Below, piece after piece: positions 20,201 through 29,300 of a DNA stretch of 64,000 nucleotides (within the stretch, counting starts at the first letter, position 1; the number at the start of each line of letters is the position of its first letter). The notes under the pieces were generated by a model. It saw nothing but the letters and a program-made list of their open reading frames with translations, had not been told where the DNA came from and made no database searches. Position numbers and translations under genes: made by a program. The DNA is taken from positions 62,001 to 126,000 of the forward strand of contig NZ_CAUZLM010000003.1 of NCBI RefSeq assembly GCF_963580165.1, read 5' to 3'. The DNA comes from Fructobacillus evanidus. GTDB lineage: Bacteria > Bacillota > Bacilli > Lactobacillales > Lactobacillaceae.

Positions 20201-23200
20201 CACGAATAACGGTCTGGGTCAGACGGCGATTAATAACGCCGCTTCTGCCCAATTGGTTTCAGATACGCTTTTCTCATGGTCACAAAAGCTGAATAACTCG
20301 CATGTTGTCGGCAAGGACCTGGATAGCCAGCGTGTCGATGCCAAGACGGCTATTAAGACGCAGTACACGGCGACCTTGACGGCCTTATCAAACGATAAAA
20401 CGTTACTGACGGCTGATAACCAGACGCAGACGACCAATGTCAACAACGCCTATGATCAGGCGGTTGCTTCTTTGGCAGTGGACCAAACAGTCGATGCGCA
20501 GAGCATCCAAGATGCTGTGACTGCCGGTAAATCAGCCATTCAGTCGGCTTATGTACCAGGAACATCGTTGGCTGACCAGCAAAAGGCCGCAACGGATGTT
20601 GTTGATCGAGCCGCTGAGGCCGTTATTAGCGAAATCAGTAATGATGAAACGTTAACAGTTTCGGCAGTCGGCACGCAGGGCCAAGCCGTGACCGGTGCCG
20701 GGGATAGCACCAACCAGGTCATTAGTGGGGATGTAACGCTCAGTAAGGCTGAAAAAGCGGCGCAAAAGGCGGCTGTGGCACAAATTATTCAGGCGGCCAT
20801 TACTAAAATTAGTGCTGATACCAAAGCAGCTCAAATTGAGGCCGATAAAAACCAGGCCATTCAAGATATTAACGCTGCTTACCAGCGTGGTCAGGCAATT
20901 AGCAGCCAGCAAGCTGCTGCAATTGCCGTTTTGCAGGCTGAAGTCACCAAGGTCAAGGTTCAGATTGAAAATGATGGTACTTTGCCCGAGGCAGAACGCA
21001 CGACTCAAAAGAGTGCCGTTGATGATGATTACAACTTAGCTGAGGCAGCCATCAACAAGGCCCAGACTGCTGATGATATCAACACTGCCCAAGTTAACGG
21101 TGTAAATAGTATTGACGCCGATTACAAGACAGGGGATGCCATTACGTTGCAGAAGCAGGCCGCTGTTGAGAGCCTGCGCGATGAAGCCCAAAAGATTCAA
21201 ACGGCAGTGCAAAATGATCCAACCTTGGATACGGCAACCATCAATAGCCAGGTTGCTACCTTGCAAGCCGCTCGAGATGCCGCGATTGCCAAAATTAACG
21301 CTAGTGACACGCAAACGGCCGATCAAATTGATATGGCCAAAAACGATGGTGTAACGGCTATTGATCAGAGCCACGTGGTCGGGACTGATTTGCCAACCCA
21401 AGTGCAAAATGCCTTGAATCAATTAGAAGCATTGAATACCGCAGTCACGTACTCGATTAATACCGACAATACTTTGACCAACGCCACGAAGCAGACACAA
21501 AACCAGAATTTGACCGCTGCTTACCAAAGCGGCCAGACCAATGTGAAAAAGGCCGTGAATGCTCAGCAAATTGAAGATGCCATCACGAATGCCCAGTTGG
21601 CGATGGAACAAGCTTACGTGGTCGGAACTGCCGTTGAAAATCAGCGGGCCAATGCGTTAAACAGGTTGCAAAACCTGTCACAAGGTTTTAAGGCTTTGAT
21701 TAATATTGACCCAACTCTGACGAATGCCGATAAGCAGAGTCAGGCGCAAGCCCTAGCTCAAGCGGTTACGGCGGCGCAGACAGCTTTGTCTGCCCAAAAT
21801 GCACCTGATGCCGAGTCCATTGCTCAGGCGTTATCACAGGCAAATCAGAATTTGGCAGTAACCCATGTTAGCTTGACGTCCGTTGCCGACCGGGTCACGG
21901 CTGCTAAGGCACAATTGGATCAGGAGCTGCAAAATATTAACGGTGTGATTAATGGGGATGCTACGCTTTTAGCGACACAAAAATCAGCCCAAAAATCAGC
22001 TGCGCAGGATGCCCATGATCAAGCCGTGGCTAGTTTTGCCTCATCCTTCTTATTGGATGCACAAACTGTTCAAGACCGGTTGAATGTTGGATTAAAGGCG
22101 GTTGATGCCGCTCATACCAGTGGCACTGATTTGACCACACAGCAAAACCGGGCCATTGATGAATTGACCCAAACTGCTAAGAATACCAAACAAGACATCA
22201 CGAGTGATAATACGTTGCTCGAAGCAGAACGGACGCGCCAACGTGCCTTGATTGACCAGAGCCTGGCCGATGCAACGAAGGCCTTGCAGGCAGCCAAGGA
22301 TGCCGACAGTGTTCAAAGTTTGCAGGGCCAGTATGACCCACAAATTGCTGCGGACCATCAGGTTGGCACGCCATTGGCCGACCAGCAGACAAGTGCTAAA
22401 GCCGATCTAAGCCAATATGCTGGTTCTGATAGTAATCAGACTGGGGTATGGTTGGCCATTGACCGTGATTTGACCTTGACGAATGCTCAAAAAGCGGACC
22501 AAAAGGCTGATTTAGCTGCGGCTATGGCTAGTTATGAAGACAAGGTCGTTGTGACGCCGGATGCACAGACACTGGCTGATTTGGTTGCAAAAGCTCACAA
22601 TGCCCTCGATGCTACTCATGTCGTAATGAGTTCACTAGCTGACCAGCGGGTAACTGCCAACAAGCAGTTGGCTGTGCAGCTTGCTCAAACCAAGGGGCAA
22701 ATTGCTGCTGAAACGACCTTGACCACGGCTGAAATAGCAGCACAAGGCCAGGCAGCCGAGGCGGCTTCAACTACGGCCCAGACGAATTTGACTAACGCAG
22801 TAGATGCCCAGGCAATTTTGGATGCGACAACGGCTGGGGTGCAAAATATTAGTCAGCAATTCCAGCCGGGCCAGGCCCTCTCAGGCCAGGTGACTGATGC
22901 CAAAGAGGCCATTCAGGATGCAGTCATTGCTGCTAAAGCAGCGATTAGCACCGATAAAACGTTGAATACAGCCGATAAGGATAGCCAAGATCAGGCAATC
23001 GAAGCCACTTTGACGGGAATTGATGATGACTTTGCCAATACTTCGAATGCACAAGCTATCCTTGACTTGAAGAATAAGACCATTGCGGCGGTCAATGGGG
23101 TTCATCAAGCAGGCGCAGCCATTACCACTCAGCAACAAAAGGCCAATAATGGCTTGACTATTACGGCTAATCAGGTGCAACAGGCTATCTCCAAAGATCC

Positions 23201-26200
23201 TAACCTGACGAATGCACAACGGGTGAGCCAGCAACAGGCAGTTCAAACCGCCTTGGCAAGTGCCCAGGCAACCATCACTTCTTTGACGGATGCTCAGGCA
23301 ATTTTGGATGCTCAGGCTCAGCAGAATGTGGTCATTCAAGACCAGCACGTCCTACAACCAAGCGTGCAAGCCCAGCAGGCAACGGCGCGGCAAAATTTCC
23401 AGGGTGAGTACGACCAAGTCCGCCAAGACATTGTTGATGATCAAACCTTGACTACCATAGATCGGAACAGTCAGTTAGCGGCTGTTGACCAAGCGTTGAC
23501 GACCGCCAACAACCTGTTAACGAATACGGTTGATGCGCAAGATGTTTTCGACGCACAAACGCAGGGGATGAAGGATATCGATGCTAGTCACGTTTCTGGC
23601 CTGTCTTTGGATGTTCAAGTCCAAAATGCTGAAAAGACCTTGACTGATTTACAAGATTCATTGGCGACAGCTGTGACAAATGATGCCAACCTTCTTGACC
23701 GTAGTAAATCAGCCCGAAAGCTACTCCTATCAACATCGTTATCTAAGTACACTGACAAATTAAACGATGTTTTGGCCGATTCGGCAACGACTGGACAAAC
23801 GATTTTAGACTTGTTAACGGCTGGTCAACAGGAATTGCAAAAAGACCGTCAATCAGATGACGGTCAAGGTGCTAGTGCTGATCAACCATTGGCAACACAA
23901 ATCACAGCGGCCTTGCAACTGGTGAGCCAACAGTCGCAGAGCGTTCAAAATGCGATTAATCAAGATGACTCCTTGAGCCAGGCACAGATTGATCAGCAAA
24001 CGGCTGCTAACCAACAAGTGCTACAACAGGCGCAGTCGGATTTGAATGGGAAAGCTAATGCGCAAGCACTAGCTGACCGCCTACAAGCCGCTTTGAGCGA
24101 TTTGAATCAAATTCACGTACCAAATTCAGTTTCACTGGCGGACCAGAAGAGCACGGCGGTGGCTAATTTGGATAAGCTGTATGGTCAAGTTAAAGATGCC
24201 ATTACCACAGATAAAACCTTAACGAGTAGCCAAAAAGCAAAGCAGCTTGCTGATTTGGATAATGCCAGGGCACAAGGTAACGATAAGTTAAATCAAAGTG
24301 CTCGGGCAACTGAGTTAAACACGCAGATTGAACCAATCAACCAGGCGCTTAGTGCAACCCATGTGGGGGGTACGGCAGTTGATAGCCAGCGACAGAGTCA
24401 AGAAAACTGGTTGGATAACCAAGCGTCAGCCCTCATGACCGCCTTGTCTCAGGTCCAAGAAAAAGCAAGTCAGGCACTGACTAGTGCTACGACGGCTGAC
24501 CAGATTAATGCTGTCATTGATCAACTTAACCAGGACTTGGCCGGCGTTCAATTGAACCTGCAACAGGATATTTCTCAAAATGCGGTTAACCAAAATGCCC
24601 AGCAAGTGGCAACGGCTATTAACCAGGATGCAACCCTTGATGATGGTCAAAAGCAGGCTCAACAGGCCAATGTCAGTGCCCAGCAACAAGCCGCTCTGCA
24701 ACAAATTGCTTCAGTAACCACTGTAGCTGATGTTCAAGCTGTTGAAACAACCTTTGATCAAACGGTCACTGCAAATCACGTACCGGGTCAAAGTATCGAT
24801 GATCGGCGGTCACAGTTGACTGAAACGATTACGACTGCCTTTAATCGGGCCACGTCTGCCATTAATGGTGATGCCTCATTGACAACGGTCGCTAAAACCG
24901 ACCAACTGAATCAATTAACCCAGGCTAAGGAGGGGGCTTTGACTCAATTAACCAAGGCAGCAACAGCAGCTGATGGTGTCAATGGTGTGAACCAAAGCGT
25001 GGCAAAAATCGTCGCTATTCATCAACCGGCAGAAAAGTCGCTAAATCAACAACGCCAGGACCTTCTGGACTCGATTACACAGTTAGCCAACCAGGTAGTA
25101 GAAACTATTGGTCAAGAAAAGTCCCTGACAGATAGTGAGACAGCCAGTTTGAAGGATCAAGTGACCGCCTTGCAAGATGCCGCTGTTCAGAGTGCTACTC
25201 AAGCTCAGAATGCTGATGATTTGCAGGTGGGCCAACAGGCACTTCAAGATGGTCTTGATCAAGTCAAGTTTATGACCCAACAAGACGTCGACCTGCATGC
25301 CTTGAATCAGGCTCAGTTAGCTGCCAACGAGGTGATTGCCAATAACCAAACTTTGTCGGACGTTGAGAAGGCGAGCCAAAATATTCAGGTCATGCTGCTC
25401 TTTACTCAGTACCAACAGGCCTTACTGGCGGCTCAAAATCTGGCTAGTTTAGCTAGTGCTTTGACTAACGGATCATCTGCCATTGCAGCCACACCACAAG
25501 ATGGCGCTACAATCCAGCAGCGAATCGCGAACTATAGCGACCGGTTGAACATTGAGAAAAACAGGGTTCAAAGACGCATAGATGCCGATAATACTTTGAC
25601 GACGGCTGCTAAGAATCAGCAAAAGGCTCAGGTTGAGCAGGTGCTTGCAGATGGAACAGCGACGATTCAGGCTGCTTCGAGCGTTCAGGATGGTGTGGAC
25701 AAGACAAACCAAGCATTGCAAAAGATTGATGCCGTCTATCAGACGGGTTCATCACTCTGGGATCAGCAGGTCGCTGTTCGCAATACCGCAGCTAATGACT
25801 TAAACACGGTCAACAGCGCTATTAGTGGTGACGATACGTTAAGTACGGATGAAATCAGCAATCTCGATGGCTTGATGGACCAGTACAAAGCAAACTTTGT
25901 GACAGCTGTTCAGGCTGCTCAGTCGGCCGATGAAATGAATCAAGCATTGGTTGATTTCCATGCTAATTTGACAAAAATTAGTAACCAGCATATGAAGTAC
26001 AACTTAGTTCATCAATTGCAACAAAGCGCAACGGATACAACGACTGCCATTGAAAATGACCCAACGTTATCCGCCAGTGCCGAACAAGAGCAGTTAGCAG
26101 CGGTGCAAACGAATCTGAACCAGGCAACGGCTGCCATTTCGGCCGTTGAGGTGGCTGATGATCAGGCACAAACTAAACTGGCGAGTGCTTTGTCAACAGG

Positions 26201-26369
26201 AACACAACAAATTGAGGCTAGTCACCAACCAGGCCAAGCCGTTGCAAGCCATGTAGATGACTGGCAGAAGGCTTTGACAACAGCTGCTAGTCAAGTGGCA
26301 GATGAAATTAATGCTGATCCAACGTTGACCACCGCAGACCGCAGTCGTCAGGTTGCAAGTGCTCAGTAG
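14235..26369 (+). CDS. Giant surface protein 2, N-terminal fragment
   Basis: This open frame of 4044 codons starts at ATG 14235 (MYKAGKNWLFAA), which has no Shine-Dalgarno sequence. The natural start is probably 14189 in another frame. A signal peptide (Lys-rich start, hydrophobic ITAFTLGAGAFAAAP) is followed by about 230 residues of non-repeat domain. Modules of about 80 residues follow, each with a pattern such as H..G..L..Q..A...L........I..D.TL...EK.......A...A......AQ.I.DA. This is DUF1542/Ebh-like helical architecture, expected to form a long rod on the cell surface. It is Gln- and Ala-rich and contains no Cys. It ends at TAG in the middle of a module. Confidence 0.7.
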   Translation: MYKAGKNWLFAAITAFTLGAGAFAAAPSLNVNTARVEADLQSYPQAGWKTVNDAPNNGYVYYQIPFDSSYVSPTQSQVEHFDSDLDGTIGKWTDLPWISRAATAARVNESVDVQLRNVYVRRINGQITYTIVPNVTLLYVRPLAPSSGRNNSIQPLFNGVNPVNVKYTPDAGVYGQVIVLPVPSNTQDMGSKNSLSVAFEPSSGRDFPKYTFNNFFVLRTLQQVNDQRAADIKGAITSLGGFGPITAEQKRVNALIDNDPTLTLANRAIQQEQITTAVSKAEENISRAQSTADYNRARDAGIKAINAVYQPGVSLPDQRQAAKSTIQAKASLTINQIGTDPTLLQSEKYQETSAVSAAVNALSAKIDAASDADSINKLAADPSIESQIVKGWTPGAPIPKQQTAAVGQINTNAQTAIDQINQDSTLDSGQKQNQITQVNAAKQAALDAVTAAVTGNTFQTADLIAAQVKVSTGWNSLHTVGKSIPDQQSAANTEVNGLVSDVKQKIDQDSSLSNAEKTQEKRNVDIAAGIILGNITKAQTADAIILAKNDEVDRAAVANAYQPAKITLPDQKNNAKKQISQWVTQVTATINADTTLVQDDQNRQISTLNAMAQQMNQDVDNQVDAQHLLDLMATEQAKLQAVHVSGTALSDRIADAQEQIKSEGQKISGQIQNDVTILEASRAQQLKNVAQYVVNVTNSIGQQPNAEGVKQALAQAIRNIDLVYTPGTSLASQQRQASDQLAQKAANTKTAIATDVALTQAQQTYQKGLIDQIVTAAQTNITQQQTAQTIWDTEAQAEQNVVAQYEASTTIQAAQQAAMSALDRANQQTTSKIQTEPTLSQDEKNQELGDLATAYSSAQKSIQGVLTAANATAAGQTGSNDLQAVFHTGMAVSDRQNVAKADLNQKLSDTNTAINQDVTLTNADKQQQQKAAQDAYNQALIALTAAKTAQDILDQTAIGNSNIAGVHVNGQSLGNQRQAVQSLLDGENNQVTGAISADGTLTTADKSAQANKLAVAYQQASQALSDAQDAQAIFVAKTTGLVNIDRTHTVGTGIDQQRKAAQATLDLENSRVQGLINSDQTLLNSEKQAEWSQLQAAYTQAQADLNQAQDAQGILDAKTTGINSLAPNYTAGQPLADQQQAASDALTAAENTVTTAISNDGTLLNTQKSDQQQDALTAQENGQTAIKQATTAQGIADAKVNALTLINNAHQPKTDVASQRQSALDALQAENGQILSDIQGDVTLLDSEKTDQEEKLAKAYQAGQDALAADQTPDAQSILDAMNAAIKKIDGSHVPGTDFANQLQAAITSLHNKHTYTIQAIHNDKTLTTADQTLQVGNADTAFQTAQSAVNADADAQTLANDLAAGLTNIAATHQVGTAVSDQQQAAISVLQGLAKQEVTAINMDVTLLTSQQQSQVSQVNQALANAETTIQADDNAQAIQNDQATTTSQINAVHTPGQALDQQQTSALTKLQTTNDQVLAAITGDVTLTDADSAQQKSALATAYASAQNQINQAANAQAVADQLAQQTINLQASHQPADTIANQIATAQNNLKAVQDGLQNDIQDDVTLVDVEKASQWAQVQSDYKKAQASLAKLTTAQAILDQFNQAKSQLSANHVSGAALDQQQNNAIAALTSQVKQTKADIAADPTLTTATQIAQGQAVDQLNETYATQITQAQTAQAVANQKATGLAAIQADHQVGDSVSTQAQAATAALTKLASQIANAISLDATLTDSQEGSQRAQVQADLQEAQGKLQGAQTAQAVADLQNQYQERLNADHQSASNLSDQLLQAQTALSDYASGLQRQISSDPTLLASEQTAQTDTVTTALAQKKTDLANAATSAQSLQDALTQAEKNLDRLHQPGLDLPTQIANASQNLTGVAKSTNQAITNDVTLTESARQAQRDAVTQLVAQAQADFNNETTAQQLADRLAQANNDVANAHQVAQPLADQKKTALGQLQSTYQATQNTIKSDVTLTNAVKASQLASLDTNNGLGQTAINNAASAQLVSDTLFSWSQKLNNSHVVGKDLDSQRVDAKTAIKTQYTATLTALSNDKTLLTADNQTQTTNVNNAYDQAVASLAVDQTVDAQSIQDAVTAGKSAIQSAYVPGTSLADQQKAATDVVDRAAEAVISEISNDETLTVSAVGTQGQAVTGAGDSTNQVISGDVTLSKAEKAAQKAAVAQIIQAAITKISADTKAAQIEADKNQAIQDINAAYQRGQAISSQQAAAIAVLQAEVTKVKVQIENDGTLPEAERTTQKSAVDDDYNLAEAAINKAQTADDINTAQVNGVNSIDADYKTGDAITLQKQAAVESLRDEAQKIQTAVQNDPTLDTATINSQVATLQAARDAAIAKINASDTQTADQIDMAKNDGVTAIDQSHVVGTDLPTQVQNALNQLEALNTAVTYSINTDNTLTNATKQTQNQNLTAAYQSGQTNVKKAVNAQQIEDAITNAQLAMEQAYVVGTAVENQRANALNRLQNLSQGFKALINIDPTLTNADKQSQAQALAQAVTAAQTALSAQNAPDAESIAQALSQANQNLAVTHVSLTSVADRVTAAKAQLDQELQNINGVINGDATLLATQKSAQKSAAQDAHDQAVASFASSFLLDAQTVQDRLNVGLKAVDAAHTSGTDLTTQQNRAIDELTQTAKNTKQDITSDNTLLEAERTRQRALIDQSLADATKALQAAKDADSVQSLQGQYDPQIAADHQVGTPLADQQTSAKADLSQYAGSDSNQTGVWLAIDRDLTLTNAQKADQKADLAAAMASYEDKVVVTPDAQTLADLVAKAHNALDATHVVMSSLADQRVTANKQLAVQLAQTKGQIAAETTLTTAEIAAQGQAAEAASTTAQTNLTNAVDAQAILDATTAGVQNISQQFQPGQALSGQVTDAKEAIQDAVIAAKAAISTDKTLNTADKDSQDQAIEATLTGIDDDFANTSNAQAILDLKNKTIAAVNGVHQAGAAITTQQQKANNGLTITANQVQQAISKDPNLTNAQRVSQQQAVQTALASAQATITSLTDAQAILDAQAQQNVVIQDQHVLQPSVQAQQATARQNFQGEYDQVRQDIVDDQTLTTIDRNSQLAAVDQALTTANNLLTNTVDAQDVFDAQTQGMKDIDASHVSGLSLDVQVQNAEKTLTDLQDSLATAVTNDANLLDRSKSARKLLLSTSLSKYTDKLNDVLADSATTGQTILDLLTAGQQELQKDRQSDDGQGASADQPLATQITAALQLVSQQSQSVQNAINQDDSLSQAQIDQQTAANQQVLQQAQSDLNGKANAQALADRLQAALSDLNQIHVPNSVSLADQKSTAVANLDKLYGQVKDAITTDKTLTSSQKAKQLADLDNARAQGNDKLNQSARATELNTQIEPINQALSATHVGGTAVDSQRQSQENWLDNQASALMTALSQVQEKASQALTSATTADQINAVIDQLNQDLAGVQLNLQQDISQNAVNQNAQQVATAINQDATLDDGQKQAQQANVSAQQQAALQQIASVTTVADVQAVETTFDQTVTANHVPGQSIDDRRSQLTETITTAFNRATSAINGDASLTTVAKTDQLNQLTQAKEGALTQLTKAATAADGVNGVNQSVAKIVAIHQPAEKSLNQQRQDLLDSITQLANQVVETIGQEKSLTDSETASLKDQVTALQDAAVQSATQAQNADDLQVGQQALQDGLDQVKFMTQQDVDLHALNQAQLAANEVIANNQTLSDVEKASQNIQVMLLFTQYQQALLAAQNLASLASALTNGSSAIAATPQDGATIQQRIANYSDRLNIEKNRVQRRIDADNTLTTAAKNQQKAQVEQVLADGTATIQAASSVQDGVDKTNQALQKIDAVYQTGSSLWDQQVAVRNTAANDLNTVNSAISGDDTLSTDEISNLDGLMDQYKANFVTAVQAAQSADEMNQALVDFHANLTKISNQHMKYNLVHQLQQSATDTTTAIENDPTLSASAEQEQLAAVQTNLNQATAAISAVEVADDQAQTKLASALSTGTQQIEASHQPGQAVASHVDDWQKALTTAASQVADEINADPTLTTADRSRQVASAQ

Positions 26370-26372
26370 GCT

Positions 26373-29300
26373 TTGGCAAATGCTATGGCAGCCTTACAGG
26401 CCGTGACAACGGTCCAGTCCGGTGAAACGACCGTTTCAAATGGGCAAAAGGCACTTGGTGCCGTCCACGTCGCTGGCTCGGCAGTCACGGACCGACAGCA
26501 ATCTGCTAGCACGACGGCTCAGAATGTAGTTCGTGCCGAGCAGCAAAAGATTAACCAGAATACCAGTCAATTACAGCCAAGTGATCAGTCTGATTTGACA
26601 GACCAGGTTACCGCTGCGCAGAACGCAGCAGACGCCGCGATTAAATCAGCGCAGTCGGCTGATGAAGTTAACCAGGCAGTGGCTGATTTGAATCAAAAAT
26701 TAGCGGCCATTGATTTGGATTTGGCTCATCGAGTTGGCCAATTCCAGTTAGCGGCGGCTAATGAGCAGATTCAAGCGGCCATTGACGGGGATGTGACCCT
26801 CTTGCCGGATGTTAAGGCGGCCCAACAGGCTAACCGAATAGCAGCTTTGCGCAAGACGACTGCTGATTTAGCAGCGACAACAACGGTTGCTAGTGCGCAA
26901 CAAAGCGCAAGTGATGGTGTTACGGTCATTCAGGCGGCTCACCAGGTTGGCCAAAGTCTGGCTGATCAAAAGCAGTCGTTGGTGACGAATTTGCAACAGG
27001 CCGACCAGGTGGTTAAGAGTCGAATCGATGCTGATCAAACCCTGCCACAGGCGGAAAAGGACCGACAAAAGGCTGCAATTGACCGTGCTGAAGCACAAAC
27101 AATTAATCAAATTAACACTGCCACCACTGCCACAGCTGCTAAGCAGGTCGCCGATACCGGCACAACGACTAATGAAAAGATTTATGTTCCTGGCCAAACA
27201 ATCACGGGGAACGGTGGTCAGGCTGCCCAATTTAAGGGCCAAGTTACCAATCAAAGTGCGGTCGTGCAACAGGCTATTAATACCGCGGCAACTAGAGGCC
27301 AGATTACAGCTAATCAAGAAGCCAGCTTGACCCGGCAGTTGCAACGGGTTGTGAGTGCTGCTCAAGCAGCTGGAACGGCAGCAACTAATGCTGATCAGAT
27401 TTTGGCTGCCAACCAGCAATTGACGGCTGATTTGACTAGTGTCCAATATAATTTGGCTATCGCTAGTGCCAACTATCAGCTATTAGTGGCCTACAGTAGT
27501 GCTGACCAAGCGATTAATGATGATCCAACATTAAGTAACCAGGAAAAGGCTGATCAAGCTGAGATTGTGAATGCTCGTTGGAATACTGGCCAGCAAAACT
27601 TGGCAACAGCGAAGACAACTGAGCAAGTATCCCAAATTGCTACGGAGATGGTTACTGCTATCAGCCAGATCCACCATGGTGGTCAATCGGTTGAGGAACG
27701 AATGCAGAGTTATACTGCTAAAATTCAAGCGGCAACAGCCCAAGTTGTCGTCCAAACCAACCAGGATAAGAGTCTTTCGTCAACCGGTCAAGCAATTATT
27801 GTGGAAGCGGTTCAGAACAACCGCGATTGGTACTTGAATGAATTGCAGAGTGCCAAGAGCGTTGTTGAGGCCGAGATGATGGTCCAAGACGATTTGAATG
27901 CAATGACTTTTGGCCAGAATGCTACTAGTCAGCTTGGTCAGGGGAAGGCGGACTGGTTTGCTCGCATTTATAACGAATTGAAGACCACAGACCAGTCGAT
28001 TAATGGCTATTCAGCCTTGTCTTCTGATGAAAAATCAGCCTTGCTGCAAACGATGCAGTCGCTGGTGGCAGCGACAAATACTCAGATTCGAAAGGGCCAG
28101 ACGCTGGATCAAACAGTGCAATTGTTGCAAGATTTGATGCTGGATTTGACTAAGTTGAACTTGCATGCAAGTCAACGTGATGCCACTAACCAGTTACAAT
28201 CAGCCTTGGTAACCACTAAGACGGCTATTACGGCTGACCGGTCATTAGCTCACCAAGCGGTCCAAGACCAAATTCAAGCTGCTCAAGCCGCATATGATCA
28301 AGCCAGTGCACAAGTGCAGCAAGCTGGTGATGTGCGGGCGGTAGCGAGTGCTTTGGCGGCAGGCCAACAGGCTGTTGAAGAAAGCCACGAATCCCAAGCT
28401 GATTTTGCAGAACAGTTACCAAAGCTTGACCAGCAAGTAGATGACACAGTCAAGGCGACAACGAATGCGATTAATCAGGATCGGACGTTGACTGCTACTG
28501 AGAAGCAGCAGCAAATTAACAAGGTTAACCAGAAGGCGGAAAACCTGAAAAAGGCCATGGCCAATGCGGTGGATTTGCGAGAAGCTGATGAAGCCCTAAG
28601 CCAAGGCTTGCCGAGCCTGAATGGCAGTCACCAACCTGGTTTGGCTGTCAACGGTTCAACCGGTCAAGCAGCTCAATTGAAGGCTCAGGTAGTAACTGCA
28701 AGCCAGCAAGAGCAAAATCAGATTGACCAGGCGGTAGCAAATGGTCTGATCACAACCGAGCAGAAAGATGCTTTGACAACTGCTCTTCAGGCAGCTAACA
28801 CCCAGACACAGGCAGCAGCTAATCAGGCTGAGAATGCCGATCAAATTCAAGCAACAAATGCGGCTTGGCAGTCCGCTCTGGCTCAGAGTCAGACGGCGTT
28901 GGCCAAAGACATCGCCTTCCACCAGTTGGGAGTCGCTCAGTCTCAGGCTGATGCGGCGATCATTGCTGACGGCACTTTGAGCCAGCAAGAAAAGCTAGCC
29001 CAACAAATGAGTTTGCAACAAGTTGTTGATACTTGGACTAAGTCAATCAATGACGGTCAAAATGCTGACCAGGTGACTGGCGCCAGCACAACGGCTGTTC
29101 AAATTATCAATGGCATTCACCATAGTGGCCAACCCGTGGCCGACCGGTTAGCCGGCTTTAACCAGCAGGTTGTGGCTGCTTCGATGGCATTAGTTGCTAA
29201 AACGATGCAGCAGGCAAACCTTTCGGTTGCTGGTCAACAGATTATTGTCCGGGCAATCAACGGTATGCAGGTCTGGTTCATCAATGAATTGAAGTCTGCT

